Below are positions 1 to 5,266 of a DNA stretch of 5,266 nt, piece by piece. Each line of letters begins with the position of its first letter. Position 1 is the first letter of the stretch. The DNA is from Rhodobiaceae bacterium. GTDB taxonomy: Bacteria > Pseudomonadota > Alphaproteobacteria > Parvibaculales > Parvibaculaceae. The stretch is from the NCBI GenBank assembly GCA_002746275.1, contig NVWR01000004.1, positions 372,053 through 377,318 of the forward strand, written 5' to 3'. The notes under the pieces are model-generated. The model worked only from the letters and a program-made list of their open reading frames with translations. It was not told the origin of the DNA and made no database searches. Both the position numbers and the translations under genes were made by a program.

Positions 1-81
1 CGGTTTGATGTCACTGTGGAAACGGTGACAGTGAGCAAAGAGCGGGTTGAGTTTAAACTGCCTCGCGCATTGATGGACTGA
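1..81 (+). CDS. ispH: 4-hydroxy-3-methylbut-2-enyl diphosphate reductase, C-terminal end (partial)
   Basis: Frame 1 is open from the window edge to TGA at 79-81, giving 26 residues. They end in [10 protein letters not shown], preceded by [15 protein letters not shown]. The pattern 'VT-V-x5-V-x-FKLPR-L' is the usual C-terminus of IspH (LytB), the [4Fe-4S] enzyme that makes IPP and DMAPP in the last step of the MEP isoprenoid pathway. The catalytic cysteines lie upstream, outside the window, so the call rests on this tail and on context: ispH directly before thrB and rnhA is a common alphaproteobacterial order. The gene is 10 nt from thrB, and its stop codon overlaps thrB's ribosome binding site, so the two are probably co-transcribed. 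The 5' end is missing only because the window begins inside the gene. Confidence 0.85.
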   Translation, partial: RFDVTVETVTVSKERVEFKLPRALMD

Positions 82-84
82 GGG
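80..84 (+). promoter_or_regulatory. Shine-Dalgarno sequence for thrB
   Basis: GAGGG lies 7 nt before the GTG at 92-94 and overlaps the TGA stop of ispH (79-81). This supports the GTG start for thrB and suggests that ribosomes finishing ispH can restart on thrB. Confidence 0.7.
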
Positions 85-91
85 AAAACCA

Positions 92-1057
92 GTGGCCGTT
101 TACACGCAAGTCGACAATGAGGCGCTTGAGACGTTTCTCTCTTTGTACAACATTGGCTCTCTGCTCTCTTTCAAAGGGATTGCTGAAGGGGTGGAGAACT
201 CGAACTATCTGCTCCACACAGATGCCGGTACGTACATTCTGACGCTCTACGAAAAACGTGTTGATGCTAGTGACCTGCCTTTCTTTCTGGGGCTTATGAA
301 CCATTTGGCGGCCAAGGGATTTGCGTGCCCCACACCTGTCCGCCAATCGTCGGGCACGATGCTTGGCACTCTTGCAGGACGCCCGGCCGCCATCGTCTCG
401 TTTCTGGAAGGTGTGTGGCTTCGCAAATCACTCCCACGCCACTGTGCCGAGCTTGGCGCTGGACTTGCCGCCATGCACATCGCTGGCGCTGACTTTGAGG
501 TCACGCGACCCAATGCGCTTTCCGTGCCGGGATGGCGTCCGCTTTATGATGCCTGCAATGGTCGGGCGGATGAGGCAATTCCCGGCCTTTCGCAGGAGAT
601 TGAGCAGGAGCTCTCATTCTTCGAGCAGAACTGGCCGACGAACCTTCCCTCAGGGGTTATTCACGCCGACCTCTTCCCGGACAATGTGTTTTTTATCCAC
701 GACAAACTGTCTGGCTTTATCGATTTCTATTTCGCCTGCAACGATGCGTTCGTCTATGACATTGCGATCTGTCTGAACGCCTGGTGTTTTGAGAGAGATG
801 GCGCTTTCAACATCTCAAAAGCCCGCTCGCTGTTGCAAGCCTACACCCAGGTCCGTCCGTTGAGCGCTGATGAACTCACTGCCCTGCCTCTGTTTGCACG
901 GGGTAGCGCTCTGCGGTTTTTGCTGACCCGTACCTATGACTGGATCAACCACCCGGAAGGCGCGCTGGTGCGCCCCAAAGACCCCAGAGAGTGCCTTAAA
1001 CAAATGCGGTTCCACAAAGATGTTACTTCGCCTGCTGCCTACGGGCTGGACTACTAA
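92..1057 (+). CDS. thrB: Homoserine kinase, APH-fold type (ThrB)
   Basis: This 321-residue cytoplasmic kinase phosphorylates the hydroxyl of L-homoserine with ATP, the step before threonine synthase. It belongs to the aminoglycoside phosphotransferase-like (APH/choline kinase fold) homoserine kinases typical of alphaproteobacteria and pseudomonads, not to the GHMP-fold ThrB of E. coli. Visible motifs are [11 protein letters not shown] (29-39, the nucleotide loop region), YILTLYEKR (48-56), the catalytic loop HADLFPDN with H191, D193 and N198, and the metal-binding IDF with D211. The C-terminal part (LTRTYDW at 278-284, then KDP at 296-298) also fits the family. Length is normal (about 320). 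The start is GTG, chosen because a good Shine-Dalgarno sits 7 nt upstream and MAVYT-x-V matches the family's usual N-terminus. The stop TAA shares one base with the rnhA ATG (TAATG), so translation is probably coupled. Confidence 0.95.
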   Translation: MAVYTQVDNEALETFLSLYNIGSLLSFKGIAEGVENSNYLLHTDAGTYILTLYEKRVDASDLPFFLGLMNHLAAKGFACPTPVRQSSGTMLGTLAGRPAAIVSFLEGVWLRKSLPRHCAELGAGLAAMHIAGADFEVTRPNALSVPGWRPLYDACNGRADEAIPGLSQEIEQELSFFEQNWPTNLPSGVIHADLFPDNVFFIHDKLSGFIDFYFACNDAFVYDIAICLNAWCFERDGAFNISKARSLLQAYTQVRPLSADELTALPLFARGSALRFLLTRTYDWINHPEGALVRPKDPRECLKQMRFHKDVTSPAAYGLDY

Positions 1058-1059
1058 TG
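1055..1059 (+). promoter_or_regulatory. TAATG stop-start overlap between thrB and rnhA
   Basis: The thrB stop (1055-1057) and the rnhA start (1057-1059) share base 1057. The purine-rich stretch just upstream contains no clear Shine-Dalgarno, so rnhA translation probably depends on termination-reinitiation by ribosomes leaving thrB. Confidence 0.75.
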
Positions 1060-1497
1060 GCCCCTATCGTTGATATTTATACGGATGGTGCCTGTTCTGG
1101 AAACCCCGGCCCAGGTGGCTGGGGCGCCTTGATGCTCTGCAACGGGACTGAGAAAGAACTGTGTGGCGGAGAAGAAGAGACGACCAACAATCGCATGGAA
1201 ATGCTGGCCGCCATCAAAGCGTTTGAGGCCCTCAAGCCCGCAACCCAGGTGCGCCTTCATACAGATTCGACTTACGTGAAAGACGGCATCACGAAATGGA
1301 TTACCAACTGGAAGCGTAACGGTTGGCGCACAGCCGCCAAGAAGCCGGTCAAGAATGCTGACCTTTGGCAAATGCTGGAAAAAGTGATGGTGGGACATCA
1401 GGTGGAATGGCATTGGGTAAAAGGACATTCAGGACACCCCGAGAATGACCGCGCCGACGCACTCGCCCGCTCTGGCATGGAACCCTATAAGCCATAA
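1057..1497 (+). CDS. rnhA: Ribonuclease HI
   Basis: This 146-residue type 1 RNase H degrades the RNA strand of RNA-DNA hybrids, clearing R-loops and primer remnants in the cytoplasm. All catalytic residues are present and fall at the same numbers as in E. coli RNase HI: D10 (in [16 protein letters not shown]), E48 (NNRMEM), D70 (TDSTYV) and D134 (NDRADALA), with the mobile-loop H124 in [10 protein letters not shown]. The basic handle region with its Trp residues ([21 protein letters not shown], about 80-100) is intact. Length is slightly shorter than the E. coli protein (155), as is common in Rhizobiales. The start overlaps the thrB stop and the gene is the last of the ispH-thrB-rnhA unit. 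A strong hairpin begins 4 nt after its stop codon. Confidence 0.97.
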   Translation: MAPIVDIYTDGACSGNPGPGGWGALMLCNGTEKELCGGEEETTNNRMEMLAAIKAFEALKPATQVRLHTDSTYVKDGITKWITNWKRNGWRTAAKKPVKNADLWQMLEKVMVGHQVEWHWVKGHSGHPENDRADALARSGMEPYKP

Positions 1498-1533
1498 AAA
1501 ATCCGCCAGCGGATCATGCTGGCGGACTTATTT
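1496..1533. terminator. Bidirectional intrinsic terminator between rnhA and the peroxiredoxin gene
   Basis: TCCGCCAGC (1502-1510) and GCTGGCGGA (1518-1526) form a perfect 9-bp GC-rich stem with a 7-nt loop. On the minus strand the stem is followed directly by six T residues (complement of the A-run 1496-1501), a textbook intrinsic terminator for the convergent peroxiredoxin gene. On the plus strand it is followed by the weaker CTTATTT (1527-1533), which can serve rnhA. The A-run includes the last two bases of the rnhA stop codon. Confidence 0.9.
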
Positions 1534-1545
1534 CTACATTCTCAT

Positions 1546-2031
1546 TCAGACCTGAGAGAGCATGTGCTCCGCGCCTGACAGTTTGGCTTCACCGGGGTTT
1601 GCTTCCTGGTTCAATTCTTTCACCACGCCATCATCAATCAACATGGAATAGCGCAGGCTGCGTGTGCCCATGCCGAAACCTGATCCGTCAAAACCCAAAC
1701 CAACTGCTTTTGTAAAATCACCATTGCCATCGCCAAGCATCAGGACCGTATCGCCGGCTCCTTGGGCTTTGCCCCATGCGTCCATAACAAAGGCGTCATT
1801 GACTGAAAGACATGCGATCAGATCCACACCCTTGGACTGCAGGTCACCGGCTTTTTGAATAAAGCCTGGCAGGTGCTGGTTTGAGCAGGTGGGCGTAAAC
1901 GCACCGGGCAGAGCAAAGAGAACAACTTTCTTGCCCGCGAACAGTTCAGAGGTCTTAACCGGCGTGGGTCCCTTGTCGGTCATGTGCATCAGCGTCACGT
2001 CTGGTAGTTTTTCGCCTACTTTGATTGTCAT
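1546..2031 (-). CDS. Peroxiredoxin, Prx5/PrxII-type (AhpC/TSA superfamily)
   Basis: This 161-residue cytoplasmic thiol peroxidase should reduce H2O2 and organic hydroperoxides, with glutathione/glutaredoxin or thioredoxin as the probable reductant. The peroxidatic site is PGAFTPTC, with P42, T46 and C49. The active-site arginine is probably R127 in LRYSMLIDDG. A second cysteine, C74 (DLIACLSVND), lies 25 residues after C49, the spacing seen in plant PrxII enzymes. No glutaredoxin domain is fused, unlike the hybrid Prx5 proteins of Haemophilus-type bacteria. Length is typical of the single-domain family. The ATG is supported by a strong Shine-Dalgarno. The gene converges on rnhA and ends at the shared terminator. 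It lies 109 bp after the dsbD-like gene on the same strand, so it may be partly co-transcribed; I see no clear promoter of its own. Confidence 0.95.
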   Translation of the reverse strand: MTIKVGEKLPDVTLMHMTDKGPTPVKTSELFAGKKVVLFALPGAFTPTCSNQHLPGFIQKAGDLQSKGVDLIACLSVNDAFVMDAWGKAQGAGDTVLMLGDGNGDFTKAVGLGFDGSGFGMGTRSLRYSMLIDDGVVKELNQEANPGEAKLSGAEHMLSQV

Positions 2032-2036
2032 TATTG

Positions 2037-2041
2037 CCTCC
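2037..2041 (-). promoter_or_regulatory. Shine-Dalgarno sequence for the peroxiredoxin gene
   Basis: GGAGG on the minus strand lies 5 nt before the ATG at 2031-2029. It is the strongest ribosome binding site in the window at a real start, which suggests high translation, as expected for an abundant peroxiredoxin. Confidence 0.85.
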
Positions 2042-2093
2042 AGAAATTTGAATTGATTGGACGGGGTAAATCCGCCGCCTCGTTGATGCCATT

Positions 2094-2123
2094 AAAGCGC
2101 GCGGCGCGGAAAAGCGCCAGCGC
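2094..2123 (-). terminator. Possible weak hairpin terminator or attenuator after the dsbD-like gene
   Basis: Plus-strand GGCGC (2103-2107) pairs with GCGCC (2114-2118) around a 6-nt loop. A further GCGC/GCGC pairing (2099-2102 with 2120-2123) adds to the stem after one bulged base at 2119. On the minus strand the stem is followed after GC by only TTTAAT, so the U-tract is poor. It could reduce rather than block readthrough into the peroxiredoxin gene. It is GC-rich sequence and may be fortuitous. Confidence 0.35.
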
Positions 2124-2140
2124 GACCATGTGGTTTCCCC

Positions 2141-3040
2141 TCACTGAATGTAAAAGAGGCCAGCGGCTGCCCAATACCCACTTTCGTCCGGGCCTTCGTG
2201 CCCAATGAAAGTCACATCGACCTGTTGGCCGCGCAATGTTTCGGGTGCGTCTGCCTCGAGTGAGACCCAGAATCCGGTTTTATCGATAGGGTGTGAGGCC
2301 CCCAAATAGACACCCGGCAGGCCTGTCAGGATAATAAATTTGGGGGCAGGCCCTGTGTCATCCATTTCAACGATCAGCTGCGCCCGATGCCCCTGAACAT
2401 CCCGAAGACGTATGGTCGCTCCCAAATTTACGGACTGGATGGTCTGGGGGATCAGATGGGTTGCAGCCTCGATCTCCAGGGCTGCCGACGTGGGGCTGGA
2501 TGCTCCTGAAGGCACAATAAGCTTTGTCGTAATGCTTACCGGGATACAGACATCTGCGCACACGCCATAGTCCAGGCTGAGAGACAGCGCGAGAGGCTCA
2601 CTTACATCCTGCACGGTGACCCGCAACGGCCAGACCACCCTTCCCTTGTACCCGTAATACCGCTCCCCCAATTCGTCGAAAGCCAAGGGAGCTGGCCAGC
2701 TCAGATCAATACTCTTCAAATTTGTTGACCCGGACCAATCGAAACGTGGCGCAAACCCACTATCGCCAGGATAGCGCCAATAGGTTTTCCACCCTTCATC
2801 CAACTGCATTTCGAGGGCGAGCAAAACGTACCCCTCCCCCACGGCGCTCTGTGTGCTTTCAAGGCGAACTTTTGAAGCCATCGCCATCTGCCAGAGGTTT
2901 TCCCGCTCTGCGGAGGAGACAGAGGGAGTGTGCGCAGCAGTGTTCTGGGGCGCAGGGCGCGTCACTATGTGGTTTGCGAGGCCCGCCAACAGGCCAACCA
3001 CCATTGCAAAAGCAACTATCCGTGCAATCCCGAATTGCAT
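2141..3040 (-). CDS. Exported DsbD N-terminal (alpha) domain-like thiol-disulfide protein
   Basis: This 299-residue protein has an N-terminal hydrophobic segment (about 5-22), read as a signal peptide or anchor with possible cleavage after GLA at 22, so it should act in the periplasm. The rest resembles the DsbD/ScsB N-terminal domain. It has W84-x2-YWRYPGDSG (84-95), the LSWPAP and YYGYKG stretches (113-132), and the cysteine pair YGVCADVCIP (C161, C165), the CxxxC arrangement of this domain. In DsbD this domain passes electrons from the membrane part to periplasmic clients such as DsbC or cytochrome c maturation factors. Here the transmembrane beta domain and the thioredoxin-like gamma domain are absent, so the electron donor must be encoded elsewhere; the client is unknown. 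The ATG cannot be moved upstream, because an in-frame TAG immediately precedes it. The gene is divergent from yqgE and followed by the peroxiredoxin gene. Confidence 0.88.
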   Translation of the reverse strand: MQFGIARIVAFAMVVGLLAGLANHIVTRPAPQNTAAHTPSVSSAERENLWQMAMASKVRLESTQSAVGEGYVLLALEMQLDEGWKTYWRYPGDSGFAPRFDWSGSTNLKSIDLSWPAPLAFDELGERYYGYKGRVVWPLRVTVQDVSEPLALSLSLDYGVCADVCIPVSITTKLIVPSGASSPTSAALEIEAATHLIPQTIQSVNLGATIRLRDVQGHRAQLIVEMDDTGPAPKFIILTGLPGVYLGASHPIDKTGFWVSLEADAPETLRGQQVDVTFIGHEGPDESGYWAAAGLFYIQ

Positions 3041-3047
3041 CTACCAT

Positions 3048-3052
3048 TCCCT
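3048..3052 (-). promoter_or_regulatory. Shine-Dalgarno sequence for the dsbD-like gene
   Basis: AGGGA on the minus strand lies 7 nt before the ATG at 3040-3038. Together with the in-frame TAG at 3043-3041, this fixes the start. Confidence 0.65.
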
Positions 3053-3254
3053 GTGTGGACACGCGGGAAACACAAGTTCCCACGGAGTTCCAAAAAAATA
3101 CCCGGTGTGTACCCGCAGCTCAAAACCAAGGATACAGTCATCTCTAATCTAATCCATGAAAGCCTATAGAGGGATAAATGCGTGGGCCCCTGCGGACAAA
3201 AACTTGTTACCAATTTTGACCCGCCTCCTTTTTTACATGACGTACAACCTCCAC

Positions 3255-3284
3255 TTGAGCAACAGACCAAATAACTAGTAGCAT
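3255..3284 (+). promoter_or_regulatory. Candidate sigma-70-type promoter for yqgE
   Basis: TTGAGC (3255-3260, preceded by C as is common in alphaproteobacterial -35 boxes) and TAGCAT (3279-3284) are 18 bp apart. Each matches four of six consensus positions, including the key A and final T of the -10. The expected transcription start would be at about 3290-3292, on the yqgE ATG itself. The match is modest and other placements are possible. Confidence 0.35.
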
Positions 3285-3290
3285 TGAGAC

Positions 3291-3911
3291 ATGTCACAGA
3301 ATACGGATACCCCCTTTAGCGACATTCCCCACGATCGCTACCTTGAGGGGAAAATGCTCATTGCCATGCCGACAATGGGCGATGACCGGTTTTCCCGCAC
3401 GTTGATATATATGTGCGCGCACAGTGACGAAGGCGCGATGGGGCTTGTTGTGAACAAGTTGGAAGCATCGATCAACTTTCCCGACCTTCTGGAACAGCTC
3501 GAAATTCCCAAAGCAAGTGGTTCCATGGGCGAAGGCGGCTCTCCCCCCATAATGCACGTCCTGCACGGAGGCCCTGTTGAAACAGGTCGGGGTTTTGTCC
3601 TGCACTCTCCTGACTATCATCAGGAGGAGACGACGCTTCCCATTTCCCAGAACATCGCAATGACGGCGAGCGTGGAAATTCTACGAGATATTGCACGCGG
3701 CAAAGGACCAGACCACGCGATGCTGGCGCTTGGCTATGCCGGATGGGCGCCCGGACAGTTGGAGCAGGAAATTCAATCCAATGGCTGGCTGCACTGCGAA
3801 GCCGACAATGATCTGGTTTTCGGGCCTGACATTGACGGCAAGTATGATCAGGCACTCGCCAAACTCGGGATAGACGTATCGTTTCTATCGGGAGAGGCTG
3901 GTCATGCCTGA
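3291..3911 (+). CDS. yqgE: YqgE/AlgH family protein
   Basis: This 206-residue protein of the YqgE/AlgH family (formerly DUF179) has no settled biochemical role. AlgH was first linked to alginate regulation in Pseudomonas, but that link is not established for other members. Conserved stretches are [13 protein letters not shown] (17-29), [19 protein letters not shown] (38-56), [15 protein letters not shown] (92-106) and [17 protein letters not shown] (145-161). NGWL with W166 and a conserved C-terminal tail follow. No signal peptide or membrane segment is seen, so it should be cytoplasmic. The start at 3291 gives 22 residues before LIAMP, typical of alphaproteobacterial members. It has almost no Shine-Dalgarno: only TTGAGAC precedes the ATG. 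An internal ATG at 3354 has GAGGGG only 3 nt upstream, too close to be good, and using it would cut off the conserved YLEG. The gene converges on the GGDEF-EAL gene with a 21-nt gap. Confidence 0.93.
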   Translation: MSQNTDTPFSDIPHDRYLEGKMLIAMPTMGDDRFSRTLIYMCAHSDEGAMGLVVNKLEASINFPDLLEQLEIPKASGSMGEGGSPPIMHVLHGGPVETGRGFVLHSPDYHQEETTLPISQNIAMTASVEILRDIARGKGPDHAMLALGYAGWAPGQLEQEIQSNGWLHCEADNDLVFGPDIDGKYDQALAKLGIDVSFLSGEAGHA

Positions 3912-3936
3912 CGGGCCTGTTGGTGGGGCGCGTCAG
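3908..3936. terminator. Stem-loop spanning both stop codons of convergent yqgE and GGDEF-EAL genes
   Basis: CTGACG (3908-3913) pairs with CGTCAG (3931-3936). After a G-G mismatch (3914/3930), GCC (3915-3917) pairs with GGC (3927-3929), leaving a 9-nt loop. The outer arms contain the yqgE TGA (3909-3911) and the complement of the GGDEF-EAL TGA (3933-3935). There is no U-tract on either side, so it is not a classic intrinsic terminator. It may act as a Rho-assisted end, a 3'-end protecting structure, or a transcription-collision point. The symmetry is partly expected because both arms carry a stop codon. Confidence 0.4.
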
Positions 3937-5266
3937 TCCTGCCAATGTCGGGCAATGAATTCCAGCGTCTCTTCTGCCGTTTTGGCCCGACCAAACAGAT
4001 AGCCCTGGCCGTAATCGCAGTCCATTTTCTTCAACTCATCTGCTTGCTGCTGGGTTTCAATGCCTTCCGCCACAACCATTTTTCCCAAATCCTGAGCCAT
4101 GGTTACGATTGAGCGAACGATTACCGGTGCTTCTTCCCCTTTTCCCATTTCTGCAACAAAGCTTCTGTCGATCTTGATCGTATCGACCGGGAATTGTTGC
4201 AGGTAGGAGAGTGATGAATGGCCGGTGCCAAAATCATCCAGAGAAATGCCAGCCCCCAGATCTCGAATGCGCAGCAGAATGCGCGAGGCAAGCTCGGGGT
4301 TTGCCATAACAAGAGACTCCGTTACCTCCAGTCGCAATGAGCCTTCCGAAAGGTCCGCTTCCGCCAGAACCTGCTCTACATCGTCGATCAGGTCTGTGCG
4401 TAACAACTGTCGGCTTGAGACATTGACGCTGGCAAACAATGGTTTGCGCAAGGGGAACAGTTTTTGCCAGACAGCCAGATCTTCTGCCGCCGTTGCCAAC
4501 GCAAACCGACCCAGTGTCACAATCAATTCGGACTCCTCGGCGAGCGGAATAAACTCGTCCGGGGTCAGGAAACCATGTTCTGGGTGCTCCCACCGCAATA
4601 GGGCTTCAAACCCGGCCACCCGGCCATCCTTCAATGACATGATCGGTTGGTAGAACAGTTTCAACTCGTCACGCTCTATAGCTCGGCGCAGATCCGACTC
4701 AATCGGCAACCTGTTGTCCGCGTCTTGACGCATTGCCGGTTCAAAAAACTCAACGCGTGCTTTGCCGGATTTCTTTGCCCGGTACATGGCAATTTCAGCC
4801 TCGCGCAACAGGTCCGTCGGGCGCTCGTGATCGTCCTCGCAAATCGCAACGCCGGTACTTGCTGAGGGAAATACTTCTTGGCCCCCGATGTCGGCCGGCT
4901 GAGAGAGAATGTCATTGATCGCGCTCGCCAACGCTCTCACCTCGTCTCGTCCGGTTCGTTCTGTCAGCAGTACAGAAAACTCGTCCCCACCAAGGCGCGC
5001 CACCGTTTCCTCCTTCGGGACAACCTGCTCAAGCCGACGGGCGAGCGTTGTCAACAAGCTGTCACCGGCTGCATGGCCGAGGCTGTCATTGACTGCCTTG
5101 AACCGATCCATATCGATAATCATCAGAGCTGCGCGGGCGCGCCCTGCAGGAGCTGGCCGGGTGATTGCCCGGTTAAGCCGGTCGAGGAGAAGCGCCCGGC
5201 TGGGCAGGCCCGTCAGGCTGTCATGCACAGTGTCGTGCAGCAGCCGCTCTTCTGATCGTTTGCGAT
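3933..5266 (-). CDS. GGDEF-EAL cyclic-di-GMP protein (diguanylate cyclase/phosphodiesterase), N-terminus beyond window
   Basis: The frame is open from the window edge to TGA at 3935-3933, with 443 complete codons visible. Numbering here starts at the in-frame GTG codon at 5228-5226. That GTG is very unlikely to be the real start: it falls inside the standard domain entry [16 protein letters not shown], and RKRSEERLL upstream reads as the usual linker from an N-terminal sensor. The GGDEF domain (about 1-162) has D39 and D41 in IIDMDRFK and an intact [11 protein letters not shown] (80-84), so cyclase activity is plausible. The inhibitory RxxD site before it is replaced by PKEE (71-74). The EAL domain (about 172-425) has E208 ([10 protein letters not shown]), N269, E301, D331/D332 (LDDFGTG), K352, E388 (VAEGIET) and Q408, the full phosphodiesterase set with canonical spacing. 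It should make and/or degrade c-di-GMP; which activity dominates, and what the N-terminus senses, cannot be seen. Confidence 0.95.
   Translation of the reverse strand, partial: RKRSEERLLHDTVHDSLTGLPSRALLLDRLNRAITRPAPAGRARAALMIIDMDRFKAVNDSLGHAAGDSLLTTLARRLEQVVPKEETVARLGGDEFSVLLTERTGRDEVRALASAINDILSQPADIGGQEVFPSASTGVAICEDDHERPTDLLREAEIAMYRAKKSGKARVEFFEPAMRQDADNRLPIESDLRRAIERDELKLFYQPIMSLKDGRVAGFEALLRWEHPEHGFLTPDEFIPLAEESELIVTLGRFALATAAEDLAVWQKLFPLRKPLFASVNVSSRQLLRTDLIDDVEQVLAEADLSEGSLRLEVTESLVMANPELASRILLRIRDLGAGISLDDFGTGHSSLSYLQQFPVDTIKIDRSFVAEMGKGEEAPVIVRSIVTMAQDLGKMVVAEGIETQQQADELKKMDCDYGQGYLFGRAKTAEETLEFIARHWQD

Larger units (their letters stand above)
3041..3290. other. Divergent intergenic region between the dsbD-like gene and yqgE
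   Basis: This 250-bp stretch is AT-richer than the genes and contains no ORF with family-like sequence on either strand. It must hold the promoters of both divergent genes. A candidate yqgE promoter is listed separately. For the minus strand I found only weak candidates: a TTGTCC at 3199-3194 followed after 17 bp by TATCCC, and an isolated CTATAG-like -10 at about 3163-3168. Other structure includes an imperfect dyad GGACAAAA (3194-3201)/TTTTGACC (3214-3221) with one mismatch and a 12-nt spacer. There is also a 5-bp inverted repeat GGGAA/TTCCC (3065-3069, 3077-3081), a short TCTAA tandem repeat (3143-3154), and SD-like GGAGG motifs on the minus strand near 3224-3252. Confidence 0.6.

Noticed and set aside
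321..776. A 151-codon plus-strand ORF inside thrB in another frame.
   Set aside because: Its sequence is low-complexity Arg/Ser/Pro-rich, as expected for an out-of-frame reading of a GC-rich gene, while thrB has full motif support.
3056..3095. Two GGAAC motifs on the minus strand, 11 bp apart, upstream of the dsbD-like gene, resembling the -35 of the EcfG general stress response promoter.
   Set aside because: The expected CGTT-type -10 at 16-17 bp is missing. The nearest GTT falls after only about 14-15 bp for the first motif, and none suits the second. The evidence is too weak to call a promoter.
3143..3154. Short tandem TCTAA repeat (2.4 copies) in the intergenic region.
   Set aside because: It is too short to treat as a functional repeat and has no related copy in the window.
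2722..3169. Several overlapping plus-strand ORFs of 79-141 codons opposite the dsbD-like gene.
   Set aside because: They lie antisense to a well-supported gene, have no family resemblance, and lack convincing ribosome binding sites.
3016..3297. A 93-codon minus-strand ORF across the divergent intergenic region and the start of the dsbD-like gene.
   Set aside because: The sequence is unlike any family I recognise, is rich in Cys/Gly/Ser as random translation tends to be, and overlaps the dsbD-like coding start in another frame.
3354..3356. Internal ATG in yqgE preceded by GAGGGG as an alternative start.
   Set aside because: The spacing is only 3 nt, and the residues lost (including YLEG before LIAMP) belong to the conserved family N-terminus.
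3472..3945. A 157-codon minus-strand ORF antisense to yqgE.
   Set aside because: It is a shadow of yqgE. The composition is Arg/Pro/Ser-rich with no recognisable motif, and the opposite strand carries a clearly conserved protein.
5226..5228. GTG as the start codon of the GGDEF-EAL gene.
   Set aside because: The frame stays open to the window edge and the residues upstream ([12 protein letters not shown]) form the usual linker into the GGDEF domain, so the gene is partial at its 5' end.

Overview
This window looks like a chromosomal, housekeeping stretch from an alphaproteobacterium, probably of the Hyphomicrobiales (Rhizobiales) type. The basis is the gene order ispH-thrB-rnhA, followed by a Prx5-type peroxiredoxin, a DsbD-domain periplasmic protein and yqgE. 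The proteins read like alphaproteobacterial family members, including an APH-fold homoserine kinase rather than the GHMP type. GC content is moderate, in the mid-50s percent by eye. The lineage is inferred from gene content and was not confirmed by any search.

Left part (1-1497, plus strand): the last 26 codons of ispH, then thrB and rnhA, form a tight operon. The ispH-thrB gap is 10 nt, and thrB and rnhA overlap by one base in TAATG. The three products are unrelated: isoprenoid precursor synthesis, threonine synthesis and RNA-primer/R-loop removal. A strong hairpin at 1502-1526, flanked by an A-run and a T-rich end, closes this operon and also the convergent minus-strand unit.

Middle part (1546-3040, minus strand): a DsbD alpha-domain-like exported protein lies upstream of a Prx5-type peroxiredoxin. 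Both are thiol-redox proteins, one expected outside the inner membrane and one in the cytoplasm. They are separated by 109 bp holding a possible weak hairpin. A 250-bp intergenic region (3041-3290) then separates this unit from the divergent yqgE.

Right part (3291-5266): yqgE (plus strand) has almost no Shine-Dalgarno sequence. It has a candidate promoter placed so that its transcript could begin at or very near the start codon. It converges, with a 21-nt gap, on a GGDEF-EAL cyclic-di-GMP protein (minus strand) whose N-terminus lies beyond the window. A stem-loop covers both stop codons.

I found no mobile element, CRISPR array, tRNA or rRNA, and no convincing new biological system. The observations worth checking are regulatory: shared convergent hairpins, possible leaderless yqgE expression, and a start-stop element in the dsbD-like leader. 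One protein-level point is also worth checking: both c-di-GMP domains appear catalytically intact, but the diguanylate cyclase inhibitory site is missing.
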